64,000 nucleotides of DNA from Bacillus sp. ISL-7 (GCF_018613065.1 NZ_JAGGQW010000059.1:4443-68442), one strand, 5' to 3'. Positions 1 to 9,874 are shown, counted from the first letter of the stretch. Numbers and translations are program-made. The notes: generated from the sequence alone by a model not told the origin.

Positions 1-2
1 CT

Positions 3-446
3 CTTATCCATCATGCAATTGAAACTAACCTTGTAGGGATGCAATTAATGATTGGATTCGCTCAAGTTGCTTCTGATAAAGAGGTTCGAAAATATCTTAC
101 CAAAGGAATGGAATTGTCCAAAAAAATCGAAATAGATTTAGGTGAATTCTTACGCCAAAGTTATATTGAGCCCCCAGCTACTCATGCTGGAAAAGCAACA
201 ACGTCAAAAACTGCGCCATTTTCTGACAAATTGATGATGTACAATACCAATTTGTTAGCTTCATTTGGGCTCGGAAGTAATGCATTAGGCACTGGATTTT
301 GTTTACGGAGTGACTTGCCGGCTAAAATGTCTTTAAATGCAAAAAATATTTTCACTTTTGCTCAAGATGGAGGAAAGATTTTGATCAAAAATGGCTGGAT
401 GGAAGAACCACCACAGATTGAGGATCGAAATCAATTAACCAAATAA
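3..446 (+). CDS. DUF3231 family protein, C-terminal part (5' end outside window)
   Basis: The reading frame is open from the first bases of the window, and residues ahead of the first ATG (position 39) fit the same protein, so this is the 3' part of a longer gene. The visible 147 or so residues have the composition of the DUF3231 family of Bacillus, a mostly helical protein often found as two tandem ferritin-like or four-helix units. Family function is unknown; some members are associated with spore or stress genes. The gene ends in TAA at 444-446 and is followed at once by a hairpin. The family assignment is by recognition of the sequence pattern. Confidence 0.7.
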   Translation, partial: LIHHAIETNLVGMQLMIGFAQVASDKEVRKYLTKGMELSKKIEIDLGEFLRQSYIEPPATHAGKATTSKTAPFSDKLMMYNTNLLASFGLGSNALGTGFCLRSDLPAKMSLNAKNIFTFAQDGGKILIKNGWMEEPPQIEDRNQLTK

Positions 447-464
447 TTATTTTTTTAGAACAGC

Positions 465-497
465 AAAACTAACCTTAAAAAAGGCTAGTTTTTTTCT
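465..497 (+). terminator. Rho-independent terminator after the DUF3231 gene
   Basis: AACTAACC pairs with GGCTAGTT around a short A-rich loop (one A-C mismatch), followed by a run of T. It begins about 20 bases after the stop codon. Confidence 0.75.
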
Positions 498-624
498 TTC
501 TAAAGTGCATTCTTTATTTTTTGGTTAATTAATTTAAAAATCTCCTACTTCTCCTTTATTTTTATATAATAAACATTGTCAATTAATAAACATCTATTCC
601 GCAGGAACTTATACTTTAATTCAT

Positions 625-667
625 AAAAAAGAGACCTGATTCAATAATGATATGAATCAGCTCTTTA
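625..667 (-). terminator. Rho-independent terminator of gltB-gltD
   Basis: Read on the minus strand, AAAGAGCTGATTCA pairs with TGAATCAGGTCTCTTT across a 9-base loop and runs into TTTTTT. It lies 15 bases beyond the gltD stop. Confidence 0.85.
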
Positions 668-681
668 ATCGAACTCGACAT

Positions 682-2166
682 TTATTTAGGTAATAAGGAT
701 TTTCCCATCAAATAACGGTCCACTTCATGTGCAACCTGACGGCCTTCGTTGATAGCCCAGACAATTAGGCTTTGCCCTCTTCTTGCATCTCCCGCAGCAA
801 ATACACTTTCTACGTTTGTTCTGTACTCACCGTATGCTGCATCAATCTTTTGATTGGCAGCTTTTACACCAAATTGGCTTAAAAGCGGCTGCTCCGTTCC
901 CTCAAATCCAATCGCAATAAACACAAATTGAGCGGGCCATACTTTTTCAGTACCTGGTATTTCTTTAAAATAGAACCGACCTTCATCGTCTCTCAATTTT
1001 TCCATTTGGATGGTATGAAGTTCTTTAAGGTTGCCGTTTTCATCCGCAACAATTTTCTTGGTTTGGATAGAATACTGACGTGGATCTTCACCAAACTTTG
1101 CCTCTGCCTCTTTATAGGCATAGTCCATAGTAAAAACATTAGGGTAGGCTGGCCACATATTTCCAGAATTACGATTCTCAGGTAACTGAGGGTGTTTACC
1201 AAACTGAACCACACTTCGGCAGTTTTGGCGCAGGGCTGTTGCCACGCAGTCAGCTCCGGTGTCGCCTCCTCCAATGACAATGACGTCCTTGCCTTCAGTA
1301 GTAATAAACTGGCCATCTTCAAAGTTAGAATCCAAAAGACTCTTTGTCGATTTGCTCAGGTACTCCATCGCAAAATGGATTCCCTTCGCAGATCGGCCTT
1401 CAATTACAAGGTCACGCTGTTTCTGAGCGCCAGTGCAAAGAATTACAGTATCGAATTGTGCTTGCAAATCTTCGGCAGTAATATCCTTTCCAACCTCAGT
1501 ATTAGTGACAAAATCAATACCTTCTTGACGTAACAAGCTAATTCTGCGCTCTACCACTTCTTTATCAAGCTTCATATTTGGAATGCCGTACATAAGTAAT
1601 CCACCTGGACGGTCTGAACGTTCAAAAACCGTTACCGAGTGACCTGCTTGGTTAAGTTGATCTGCACTGGCCAATCCTGCAGGGCCGGAACCGATAATCG
1701 CTACTTTCTTCCCGGTCCGTGAAACTGGAATACGAGGCGTGATCCAGCCATTTTCAAAACCTTTATCGATAATTGCCTGCTCAATGTTTTTAATCGTTAC
1801 CGCTGGATCAGTAATAGCCAACGTACATGAACCTTCACACGGAGCTGGACAAACTCGCCCTGTGAACTCAGGGAAATTATTCGTTTTTAGCAAACGATCG
1901 AGTGCTTCCTTCCAACGGCCGCGATAAACCAAATCATTCCACTCTGGAATAAGATTATGAATCGGACAGCCTGATGTTGCTCCTTGAATTTCCATTCCTA
2001 TATGGCAGAAAGGAGTGGCACAATCCATGCACCGTGCTCCTTGTCTGCTTAATGTTTCATCTGAGAAAGGAACTGAATACTCTTTCCAGTCGCTTAAACG
2101 CGTATGGGGATTTCGTTCTTTTCCTTTTTCTCGATTGTATTCCATGAATCCTGTTGCTTTTCCCAT
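682..2166 (-). CDS. gltD: Glutamate synthase (NADPH) small subunit
   Basis: This is the flavoprotein subunit (called GltB in B. subtilis) that passes electrons from NADPH through FAD and [4Fe-4S] clusters to the large subunit, which makes two glutamates from glutamine and 2-oxoglutarate. The 494-residue protein starts at the ATG at 2164-2166, preceded by GGGGAGAGG; the frame extends further upstream into gltB but without ribosome-site support. Cluster cysteines are seen at about 46, 49 and 54 and in a CPAPCEGSC segment near 105. A first dinucleotide fold (GSGPAG) lies near residue 155 and a second (GGGDTG) near 290. It is co-transcribed with gltB, with a gap of 16 bases. Confidence 0.96.
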   Translation of the reverse strand: MGKATGFMEYNREKGKERNPHTRLSDWKEYSVPFSDETLSRQGARCMDCATPFCHIGMEIQGATSGCPIHNLIPEWNDLVYRGRWKEALDRLLKTNNFPEFTGRVCPAPCEGSCTLAITDPAVTIKNIEQAIIDKGFENGWITPRIPVSRTGKKVAIIGSGPAGLASADQLNQAGHSVTVFERSDRPGGLLMYGIPNMKLDKEVVERRISLLRQEGIDFVTNTEVGKDITAEDLQAQFDTVILCTGAQKQRDLVIEGRSAKGIHFAMEYLSKSTKSLLDSNFEDGQFITTEGKDVIVIGGGDTGADCVATALRQNCRSVVQFGKHPQLPENRNSGNMWPAYPNVFTMDYAYKEAEAKFGEDPRQYSIQTKKIVADENGNLKELHTIQMEKLRDDEGRFYFKEIPGTEKVWPAQFVFIAIGFEGTEQPLLSQFGVKAANQKIDAAYGEYRTNVESVFAAGDARRGQSLIVWAINEGRQVAHEVDRYLMGKSLLPK

Positions 2167-2182
2167 CTTCCTCTCCCCTTTC

Positions 2183-5100
2183 TTAGCGTAGTACAGCTTC
2201 TGGCTGTTTAGGTGTATTTTTCTGTTTGGAGGAATTGTCCAAAAACGCACTCATTATTGCGTCTTCTTCTGTTAAACCTGCTTCCTTTTGCTTCTGAATT
2301 TGCTCCAACATGCGTTTATAGTCCTTTGGAATGACCTTGTTAAATTTTCTCACATGATTTTCCCAGTTTTCTAGAACACAGCCTGCTTTTACACTGTTCG
2401 TATAATTGAAATGAGTTTGAATCATTTGCTTAAGTTCATTCGCATCGTTTTTCGTTAAAGATTCAATCTCTATCATCTCTTGGTTACATAACTTCTTAAA
2501 GGCATCTTGATCGTCTGCTAATACGTACGCAATTCCGCCAGACATCCCGGCCGCAAAGTTTTTGCCAACATCACCTAAAATAACAACGCGACCGCCCGTC
2601 ATATATTCGCAGCCATGGTCACCAATTCCTTCGACCACAACGTTCACACCACTATTACGAACCGCAAAACGTTCACCGGCACGTCCATTAATATACGCTT
2701 CGCCGCTTGTCGCACCATATAAAGCAACATTCCCAGCGATTACATTTTCGCCTGCCGATAGTTTAGAAGATTCGTCTGCTTTCACAATCAACTTTCCGCC
2801 CGATAAGCCTTTTCCAAGGAAATCGTTTACGTCACCCGAAATCTCTAATGTCACGCCTTTCGGAACAAAGGCACCGAAGCTTTGACCTGCAGATCCAGTA
2901 AATCTTAGAGTAATCGTATTTTCAGGAAGCCCCTCTTCACCGTATCGCTTCGATACTTCACTACCGACGATTGTTCCAACGACACGATTCACATTCGAAA
3001 TCGGGAAGCTCGCATCCACTGGAATTCGATCTTGTAATGCTTGTTGAACCGCCGGCAAGATTTTTTGAATATCAAGTGAATCATCAATTTTATGATTTTG
3101 TGGAGTCTTGAACGTACGAACTCCTTCAGGTTGATGCAGCAATGGAGTTAAATCTAGATCCTTTGCTTTCCAGTGTGCTTTTGCACGGTCACTCATTTTC
3201 AGAACATCTGTACGGCCCACCATTTCGTCAACGGTTCTAAAGCCAAGCTCAGCCATTAGTTCACGTACTTCTTGGGCAACAAAACGCATATAGTTAACGA
3301 TGTAATCAGCTTCTCCTGTGAACTTTTTACGAAGCTCCGGATTTTGTGTAGCAATTCCAACCGGGCAAGTATCTAAGTGACATACACGCATCATGACACA
3401 TCCAAGCACAACAAGCGGTGCAGTCGCAAAACCAAACTCTTCTGCCCCAAATAAGGCAGCCATTACGACATCTTTCCCAGTCATTAATTTACCATCTGTC
3501 TCAAGGACGACACGTTCACGCAAGCCATTAAGCATTAATGTTTGGTGTGCTTCGGCAAGTCCAAGCTCCCATGGTAATCCCGTATGTTGGATACTGGTTT
3601 TTGGTGATGCTCCTGTTCCGCCGTCATAACCACTGATCACAATAACATCAGCTGCACCTTTCGCAACTCCTGCCGCAATCGTTCCTACTCCGCCCTTGGA
3701 TACGAGCTTAACGCTGATTCGGGCATCCCGATTAGCATTTTTCAAATCGTGAATCAGCTGTGCCAAGTCTTCAATCGAGTAGATATCATGGTGCGGCGGC
3801 GGTGAAATCAGCCCGACTCCTGGTGTAGAACCACGAACATCTGCCACCCATGGGTAAACTTTATTCCCAGGCAGCTGTCCGCCTTCACCTGGCTTTGCCC
3901 CTTGTGCCATTTTAATTTGAAGCTCATCAGCATTGACAAGATAGTGACTTTTCACTCCGAAACGGCCTGAAGCAATTTGCTTCACAGCACTTCGGCGATT
4001 ATCGCCATTTTCATCCAAGATAAAGCGGCTTGAATCTTCCCCGCCTTCACCCGAGTTGCTTTTTCCGCCTAAGCGATTCATCGCAATCGCCAAGGTTTCA
4101 TGGGCTTCCTTACTAATGGATCCAAATGACATTGCTCCTGTTTTAAAACGACGAACAATGGAATCGACTGTTTCTACTTCCTCTATTGGTAAAGACTTTC
4201 TAGTTTCATCAAATAAGAACAAATTCCGTAAGAATCCAATTCTCTCTTCATTAGCTAGCTTGGAATACTTTTTAAATAATTCGTAATCGCCTTTACGGCA
4301 AGCCCATTGCAGGGTATGAATCGTTCCAGGGTTAAACGCGTGATGTTCCCCTGTTTTTCTCCACTGGAAATTACTTCCTGAATCTAAAGTTTGATCATTC
4401 GAATCTGCGTAAGCCACTGTATGAAGCATTTTTGCTTCTTCGGCAATCGTATCTAAACCGATACCGCCGAGCTGAGAAACTGTACCAGTAAAGTAACGTT
4501 CAATGACATCTCCGCTAATTCCAACTGCTTCAAAAATTTGCGCACCGCGATAGCTTTGAACGGTTGAAATTCCCATTTTGGACATGACTTTTACAACGCC
4601 CTCAGTCATTCCTTTTACATACTTGCTTACTGCTTCCTCATATGTGAACGGTAAGCTTCCATCTAAGATAGCCTGCTTATAGGTTGCGAACGCAAGATAC
4701 GGATTGATGGCATCAACACCATAGCCAATTAAAGCGGCCAAATGATGAACTTCACGTACTTCCCCAGATTCAATTATGATGCTTGCTTTCGTTCTGCTGC
4801 CTTCACGAATCAGATGCTGATGAAGGGCGCTTGCAGCCAATAATGAAGGAATCGCTGCTTCCTTTTGATTCATGTTACGATCAGATAAGATTAATAGACT
4901 TACACCTTCAGAGATGGCAGCATCCGCCTCTCGGCAAATCTTATCAAGACTACCTTCGATATCTTCAGTGAACAGGATGTCAATTACCTTACTCTTAAAA
5001 CCAACTGAATCCAATGATTTTAGCTGTTCCAGTTGACTATTGGTAATTACCGGTGTATCCAGCTGAATTCGGCGGCAGTTTAATTCTGAAGGATTCAATA

Positions 5101-6733
5101 TATTTCCTTCCGCCCCTAATAATGTCATCGTCGATGTGACAATCTCTTCACGAAGTGAATCAATTGGCGGATTGGTTACTTGGGCAAATAGTTGCTTGAA
5201 GTAGTTAAACAAGGATTGAGCACGGTCAGATAAAACCGCTAATGGCATATCATTTCCCATTGCTCCAATTGGATCTTTCCCTTCGCTCACAACAGGAACT
5301 AGATATTTTGAAATATCTTCGTACGTGTAGCCAAATGATTTCTGGCGAACAAGTAAATCCGATAGAACCTCTTCTTCGTTTTGTCCATCGTCATTTAATC
5401 GAACTAGTTGGTTATCTAACCATTGTTGATAAGGAAGAGCTTCAGCCATTTCGGATTTTACTTCTTCATCCGAAATAATTCGGCCTTCTTCTAAATCAAT
5501 CAAAAGCATTTTGCCTGGGCTTAAACGTTCTTTATATATTACTTTCTCGGGTTCGACATCGATGACGCCAACCTCTGATGAAAAAATAATATAATCATCA
5601 TCAGTAACGTAATAACGAGCCGGACGAAGACCGTTCCGATCTAATATTGCCCCAATTTGTTTTCCATCCGTAAAGGAAATAGCTGTTGGACCATCCCAAG
5701 GTTCCATCAGGCAGCTATGATATTCGTAAAAAGCTCTCTTTTCCTTTGACATATGCGGGTTTTCTGACCATGGTTCAGGTATCAGCATCATCGCAGCGTG
5801 AGCAGGTTTCCGGCCAGCTAACACCAAGAATTCAAGTGCGTTATCCAAAATCGAAGAGTCACTTCCATCTGTATCTAAAAGTGGGAGCACCTTTTGCAGG
5901 TCCTCACCAAATGCTTCCGACACAAATTGCTTTTCACGCGCCTTCATCCAATGGACATTACCGCGAAGTGTATTAATTTCCCCATTATGGATCAGGTACC
6001 GGTTTGGATGAGCTCTTTCCCAGCTAGGGAACGTATTTGTACTAAAGCGGGAATGCACTAAAGCAAAAGCCGATACAAAACTCTCATCCTGTAAATCTAG
6101 GTAAAACCTGTCTACCTGTTCAGGTGTCAATAACCCTTTGTATACAATTGTTCTGCTTGAGAGGCTGGCAAAATAAAAACGTAAATCCGATGCCTTAGCC
6201 CATAGTTCTGATTGTTTTCTAATGATGTATAATTTACGCTCAAAAGATAAATCATCCAATAGTCCCTCGTTTGCTCCGATAAAAACTTGGCGGATGAACG
6301 GGCGGCTTTTCTTGGCTGTTTCTCCGATTGTTTCTGTATTGACAGGCACAGTCCTCCATCCAAGAACCGTCTGACCTTCTTGTGCAACCAATTTATTGAT
6401 ATACGATTCTATTTTTTCTCTTTCAGAATCATTATTTGAGAAAAAAAGCATCCCTACCCCGTAGCGACCTTTTTCAGGTAATTGGACGTTCTGGAGGGCT
6501 TTGCGAAAAAAGCTATCTGGAATCTGGACCATGAGCCCGGCGCCATCTCCTGTAAATGGATCACTTCCCTGTCCCCCGCGATGGTCTAGTTTACAAAGCA
6601 TGCTTAGTCCTTTTTTTACAATCTCATGAGATGCATGCCCTTTAATGTGGGCATATAATCCAATTCCACATGCATCATGTTCATATTCAGGGCGGTAGAG
6701 ACCTTGTGCCTTTGGTAGTTGATGAAATGTCAT
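2183..6733 (-). CDS. gltB: Glutamate synthase large subunit
   Basis: This 1516-residue protein is the glutamine amidotransferase and synthase subunit (GltA in B. subtilis nomenclature). Its Ntn-type glutaminase domain has the catalytic cysteine at residue 22 (HDACGIG), implying removal of a 21-residue propeptide. The central and FMN-binding synthase domains follow; the FMN domain includes the GEGGQLPG and GGVGTIAAGVAKG stretches. The [3Fe-4S] ligands are in C-x5-C-x4-C (CVMMRVCHLDTC). A C-terminal beta-helix of repeated G-x-G motifs ends the protein. It is divergent from gltC, which in B. subtilis activates this operon when glutamate is needed. Confidence 0.97.
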   Translation of the reverse strand: MTFHQLPKAQGLYRPEYEHDACGIGLYAHIKGHASHEIVKKGLSMLCKLDHRGGQGSDPFTGDGAGLMVQIPDSFFRKALQNVQLPEKGRYGVGMLFFSNNDSEREKIESYINKLVAQEGQTVLGWRTVPVNTETIGETAKKSRPFIRQVFIGANEGLLDDLSFERKLYIIRKQSELWAKASDLRFYFASLSSRTIVYKGLLTPEQVDRFYLDLQDESFVSAFALVHSRFSTNTFPSWERAHPNRYLIHNGEINTLRGNVHWMKAREKQFVSEAFGEDLQKVLPLLDTDGSDSSILDNALEFLVLAGRKPAHAAMMLIPEPWSENPHMSKEKRAFYEYHSCLMEPWDGPTAISFTDGKQIGAILDRNGLRPARYYVTDDDYIIFSSEVGVIDVEPEKVIYKERLSPGKMLLIDLEEGRIISDEEVKSEMAEALPYQQWLDNQLVRLNDDGQNEEEVLSDLLVRQKSFGYTYEDISKYLVPVVSEGKDPIGAMGNDMPLAVLSDRAQSLFNYFKQLFAQVTNPPIDSLREEIVTSTMTLLGAEGNILNPSELNCRRIQLDTPVITNSQLEQLKSLDSVGFKSKVIDILFTEDIEGSLDKICREADAAISEGVSLLILSDRNMNQKEAAIPSLLAASALHQHLIREGSRTKASIIIESGEVREVHHLAALIGYGVDAINPYLAFATYKQAILDGSLPFTYEEAVSKYVKGMTEGVVKVMSKMGISTVQSYRGAQIFEAVGISGDVIERYFTGTVSQLGGIGLDTIAEEAKMLHTVAYADSNDQTLDSGSNFQWRKTGEHHAFNPGTIHTLQWACRKGDYELFKKYSKLANEERIGFLRNLFLFDETRKSLPIEEVETVDSIVRRFKTGAMSFGSISKEAHETLAIAMNRLGGKSNSGEGGEDSSRFILDENGDNRRSAVKQIASGRFGVKSHYLVNADELQIKMAQGAKPGEGGQLPGNKVYPWVADVRGSTPGVGLISPPPHHDIYSIEDLAQLIHDLKNANRDARISVKLVSKGGVGTIAAGVAKGAADVIVISGYDGGTGASPKTSIQHTGLPWELGLAEAHQTLMLNGLRERVVLETDGKLMTGKDVVMAALFGAEEFGFATAPLVVLGCVMMRVCHLDTCPVGIATQNPELRKKFTGEADYIVNYMRFVAQEVRELMAELGFRTVDEMVGRTDVLKMSDRAKAHWKAKDLDLTPLLHQPEGVRTFKTPQNHKIDDSLDIQKILPAVQQALQDRIPVDASFPISNVNRVVGTIVGSEVSKRYGEEGLPENTITLRFTGSAGQSFGAFVPKGVTLEISGDVNDFLGKGLSGGKLIVKADESSKLSAGENVIAGNVALYGATSGEAYINGRAGERFAVRNSGVNVVVEGIGDHGCEYMTGGRVVILGDVGKNFAAGMSGGIAYVLADDQDAFKKLCNQEMIEIESLTKNDANELKQMIQTHFNYTNSVKAGCVLENWENHVRKFNKVIPKDYKRMLEQIQKQKEAGLTEEDAIMSAFLDNSSKQKNTPKQPEAVLR

Positions 6734-6784
6734 TATTATCTCCCCCGTTCTTAATTTTCCGATAAATCAGTATGAAGTAATTTT

Positions 6785-6842
6785 ATGTTTAAACATACAT
6801 ATAAACAATATATAATTAAGATTAAATCAATCTGATTTTAAT
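6785..6842. promoter_or_regulatory. Divergent gltB/gltC control region with two palindromes
   Basis: The 128-base gap between the divergent genes holds a perfect palindrome ATGTTTAAACAT (6785-6796) and an imperfect one, ATTAAATCA-atc-TGATTTTAAT (6821-6842). LysR regulators such as GltC bind T-N11-A dyads in this position. The assignment rests on location and symmetry only; neither matches a B. subtilis GltC box that I can verify. Confidence 0.4.
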
Positions 6843-6861
6843 ATGAACGGAGGGAATTAGC

Positions 6862-7764
6862 GTGGAATTGCGTCAATTACGGTATTTTATGGAGGTTGCT
6901 GAACGCGAACATGTAACAGAAGCGGCTGAAAATCTGAATGTAGCACAATCGGCAGTAAGTTTTCAGATTGCCAAGCTTGAAGATGAACTCGGTGTTCGTC
7001 TATTTGAACGAACCGGAAGGAATATTAAGTTAACCCAGATTGGAATGACCTTTTTAATTCATATAAAAAAGGCGGTAAAATTTATTGATGAGGCAAAAGA
7101 AAAGATTGATGAGTATTTAGATCCTCAATCCGGCACCATTAAAATTGGATATCCAACAAGTTTAGCCAGCTATTGGCTTCCAACGGTTATCTCTGCTTTT
7201 AGAACAAAACAACCAAACGTTGTTTTCCATTTACGTCAGGGCTCCTATCAATACTTAATTGATGCCGTTAAAAATGGAGAAATTGATCTAGCGTTTATTG
7301 GCCCCGTCCCAACCAAAGATCCTGATATTGAAGCAAAAATTTTATTTACCGAAAACATTTCTGCTTTGCTTCCTGCAAACCATTCACTTGCCGACCGAAA
7401 GAGATTAGATCTAGGTGAGTTACGAAACGATTCCTTTGTTTCATTCCCAAAAGGGTATATTCTCCAAAAAATTGCAGTCGAGGCATGCAAAGAAGCAGGA
7501 TTTGTACCAAATATCACCTCAGAGGGAGAGGATTTAGATGCATTAAAGGGACTAGTTTCAGCAGGCATCGGGGTATGCCTCTTACCAGAAAGCACCGTTC
7601 ATGACTCCATTCCACGGTTTACAGTAAAAATACCGATTGATTCTCCTCAAGTCAAAAGAACAGTTGGCCTAATCACACCAAAATTTAGGGACCTAGCACC
7701 CTCCGAAAATCTCTTTTACCAATTCGCGATTGATTTTTTCCGCGTATTAGAGCAGTTCCAATAG
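6862..7764 (+). CDS. gltC: LysR-family transcriptional regulator GltC
   Basis: A 300-residue LysR protein with the winged HTH in residues 1-60 (starting MELRQLRYFMEVAEREHVT) and a periplasmic-binding-like effector domain in roughly 90-295. The start is GTG at 6862, placed by GGAGGG at 6849-6854. Divergence from gltB-gltD is the conserved arrangement of GltC, which in B. subtilis activates glutamate synthase in response to 2-oxoglutarate and is inhibited by glutamate. Length and context agree with that role, although LysR paralogues are numerous. Confidence 0.88.
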   Translation: MELRQLRYFMEVAEREHVTEAAENLNVAQSAVSFQIAKLEDELGVRLFERTGRNIKLTQIGMTFLIHIKKAVKFIDEAKEKIDEYLDPQSGTIKIGYPTSLASYWLPTVISAFRTKQPNVVFHLRQGSYQYLIDAVKNGEIDLAFIGPVPTKDPDIEAKILFTENISALLPANHSLADRKRLDLGELRNDSFVSFPKGYILQKIAVEACKEAGFVPNITSEGEDLDALKGLVSAGIGVCLLPESTVHDSIPRFTVKIPIDSPQVKRTVGLITPKFRDLAPSENLFYQFAIDFFRVLEQFQ

Positions 7765-7780
7765 ATGGGATTTTCGGTGC

Positions 7781-7958
7781 GGTGTCAGGCACCATTAAAA
7801 GACACTTTAGCTCATTTGTCCATATGGGGTGGACATTATAGCCATTTCCTTTTTTCAGTGGTCACAGGAACTAGAGATTTATCGTCCATAAACGGTATGA
7901 AAGACAAATGTAGCTCCAGAGGAACAAGAGATTTGTCCTTCATAAGGGACGCTTATGA
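7781..7958. repeat. Imperfect intergenic direct repeats and short palindrome
   Basis: Between the convergent gltC and purD lie a palindromic GGTGTCAGGCACC (7781-7793) and two imperfect copies of a roughly 40-base unit (about 7864-7900 and 7917-7958) sharing GGAAC-AGAGATTT and GTCC-CATAA. A 74-codon open frame across it looks accidental. It may be a dispersed intergenic repeat; copy number elsewhere in the genome cannot be judged here. Confidence 0.5.
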
Positions 7959-7972
7959 CACGTTATTAATAG

Positions 7973-9235
7973 TCAACGAACTCCTTTAGATCCTATATCG
8001 GTTCGGTAATGTGCACCATTAAAAGATACTTTTTCTACGGATTGGTAAGCCAACTCTCTGGCTTCCTTCAAATGGTCGCCAATGGCAGTGATTCCCAGTA
8101 CACGGCCTCCATTTGTTAGCATTTCGCCATCCTTTAAAGTGGTACCGGCATGGAATACAATAGCCGGTTCAGTTACATGATCCAATCCTTTTATTACCTG
8201 GCCCTTTTCGTATGGGCCAGGATAGCCAGCTGAAGACATAATGACACAAACTGCGGACTTGTCTTTCCATTTTACCTCTACTTTTTCTAATTCTCCGGTA
8301 AGGCTTGCCAGCAAAATATCAAGTAAATCTGTTTCTAGCAGTGGAAGAACAACCTGTGTTTCCGGATCGCCAAAGCGTGCATTATATTCAATGACCTTTG
8401 GACCTGATTTTGTCAGCATCAAACCGGTATAGAGAATTCCCTCATATGGGCAGCCTTCATCTGCCATAGCTTTTGCAGTGGGCCCGACTATTTCATCAAT
8501 AATCCGCACAACTATAGATGGATCAATATGTGGTAACGGCGCATAAGTTCCCATTCCACCAGTGTTAGGTCCTTTGTCGCCGTCAAATACTGGCTTATGA
8601 TCTTGAGCGGGAACCATGGGCTTTACAGTAGTTCCATTCACAAAAGCGAGCAGGGTCAATTCTTCTCCTTCCAAAAATTCCTCAATAACCACCCTCGCCC
8701 CCGCAGAGCCAAAGGAAACTTCTTTCATCATACTTTGAAGTGCTTCCTCAGCTTCTATCAGTGTTTTTGCCACAACCACACCTTTTCCTGCTGCTAAGCC
8801 ATCTGCTTTTATTACGATTGGTGCCCCTTCGCTACGGACATACGCAAGTGCTTCCTCATAGTTAGTAAAAGAAGCGTAATTAGCTGTCGGAATCTCATAC
8901 TTCATCATTAATTCTTTAGCGAACGCCTTACTTCCCTCGATCAATGCCGCTTCCTTCGAAGGGCCATATACCGCTAATCCCTGTTCTTTAAAATAATTAA
9001 CTATCCCCAATGAGAGAGGCTCTTCTGGTCCTACAAAAGTAAGATTGATTTGTTCCTTTTTAGCAAAAGCTGCTAATTTCTCTATATCTGAAACCGCGAT
9101 TGAAACACATGTTGCTAACTCTGCAATCCCAGGATTGCCCGGAGCACAATAAATTTGAGTAACTTTAGGACTTTGAGACAGTTTCCAAACAATCGCATGC
9201 TCTCGGCCTCCTCCCCCTATTACTAACACCTTCAT
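7973..9235 (-). CDS. purD: Phosphoribosylamine-glycine ligase
   Basis: This 420-residue ATP-grasp enzyme joins glycine to 5-phosphoribosylamine to give GAR, the second step of purine synthesis. The N-terminal GGGGREHAIVWKL motif, the ATP-grasp core with KADGLAAGKGVV near residue 145, and EYNARFGDPETQ near 285 are all visible. It is the last gene of the minus-strand purine cluster. In Bacillus the gene normally just upstream is purH, but here purN precedes it with only 58 bases between. Confidence 0.96.
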   Translation of the reverse strand: MKVLVIGGGGREHAIVWKLSQSPKVTQIYCAPGNPGIAELATCVSIAVSDIEKLAAFAKKEQINLTFVGPEEPLSLGIVNYFKEQGLAVYGPSKEAALIEGSKAFAKELMMKYEIPTANYASFTNYEEALAYVRSEGAPIVIKADGLAAGKGVVVAKTLIEAEEALQSMMKEVSFGSAGARVVIEEFLEGEELTLLAFVNGTTVKPMVPAQDHKPVFDGDKGPNTGGMGTYAPLPHIDPSIVVRIIDEIVGPTAKAMADEGCPYEGILYTGLMLTKSGPKVIEYNARFGDPETQVVLPLLETDLLDILLASLTGELEKVEVKWKDKSAVCVIMSSAGYPGPYEKGQVIKGLDHVTEPAIVFHAGTTLKDGEMLTNGGRVLGITAIGDHLKEARELAYQSVEKVSFNGAHYRTDIGSKGVR

Positions 9236-9300
9236 TTCGTAGGACCTCCAGGTTTTTCTTTTCCTTCAATAAATCCAATGCATCTAGCCCGTCTCATCTT
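9236..9300 (-). other. purN-purD junction where purH is expected; 21-codon ORF
   Basis: The purN stop overlaps an ATG in ATGA fashion, as purN and purH usually do. That ATG opens only a 21-codon frame (MRRARCIGFIEG...), whose own stop overlaps the purD ATG. A CTGGAGGTCC ribosome site for purD sits inside it. The arrangement looks like a scar left by loss of purH, but the peptide has no convincing PurH sequence beyond the first few residues, so this is inference. Confidence 0.35.
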
Positions 9301-9872
9301 GCTGCCTCCCTGTTCGCCAGTCTTTGAATCACTTCTGGTAATAATCTGTGCTCTTGTTCCTGAATTTTTATAATTAAGGTTTCTTTTGTCTCGTCTGAAT
9401 CGATAGTCACTGCTTGTTGAGCAATTATGGGACCTGTATCCATTCCTTCGTCGACATAATGGACCGTAACCCCTGTCACCTTTACCCCATAATCGAGCGC
9501 TTGACCAATGGCATCCTTTCCTGCGAATGCTGGTAATAAAGACGGGTGGACGTTAATGATTTTCCGATCATAAGCCTGGAGTAATACATTCCCAAGCAGT
9601 CTCATATAGCCAGCCAATACGATAAAATCAACCTTCCTTTGTGTTAACTCGTCAAGGATCCCTAATTCATAAGCTTGTTTGTTTGGATAATCTTTAGCCA
9701 AAAAAGTAAACACCGGGATCCGTTCATCCCTTGCTTTCTGAACTGCAAGGGCTTCAGGACGGTCACTGACCAGTAAAACCACTTCAACGTTATTGATTTT
9801 TTTCGAATAAATGGATTCTAGAATCGCTGAAAAATTAGAACCCGTACCAGAAGCAAAAACTGCAATCTTCAT
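9294..9872 (-). CDS. purN: Phosphoribosylglycinamide formyltransferase (10-formyl-THF dependent)
   Basis: PurN transfers the formyl group of 10-formyl-THF to GAR. The 192-residue protein begins MKIAVFASGTGSN, the phosphate-binding loop of the family, and has the catalytic region NVHPSLLPAFAGKDA near residue 105. Length is typical (about 190-215). It lies 2 bases after purM. Its folate substrate links the cluster to the glycine-cleavage and purU genes found further along. Confidence 0.96.
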   Translation of the reverse strand: MKIAVFASGTGSNFSAILESIYSKKINNVEVVLLVSDRPEALAVQKARDERIPVFTFLAKDYPNKQAYELGILDELTQRKVDFIVLAGYMRLLGNVLLQAYDRKIINVHPSLLPAFAGKDAIGQALDYGVKVTGVTVHYVDEGMDTGPIIAQQAVTIDSDETKETLIIKIQEQEHRLLPEVIQRLANREAAR

Positions 9873-9874
9873 AC

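Noticed and set aside
928..1533. Open frames opposite gltD
   Set aside because: They lie on the other strand of a clear gltD coding region and resemble no protein family.
7765..7989. 74-codon plus-strand frame after gltC
   Set aside because: It begins directly after the gltC stop, has no ribosome site, and covers the imperfect repeats and the purD end.
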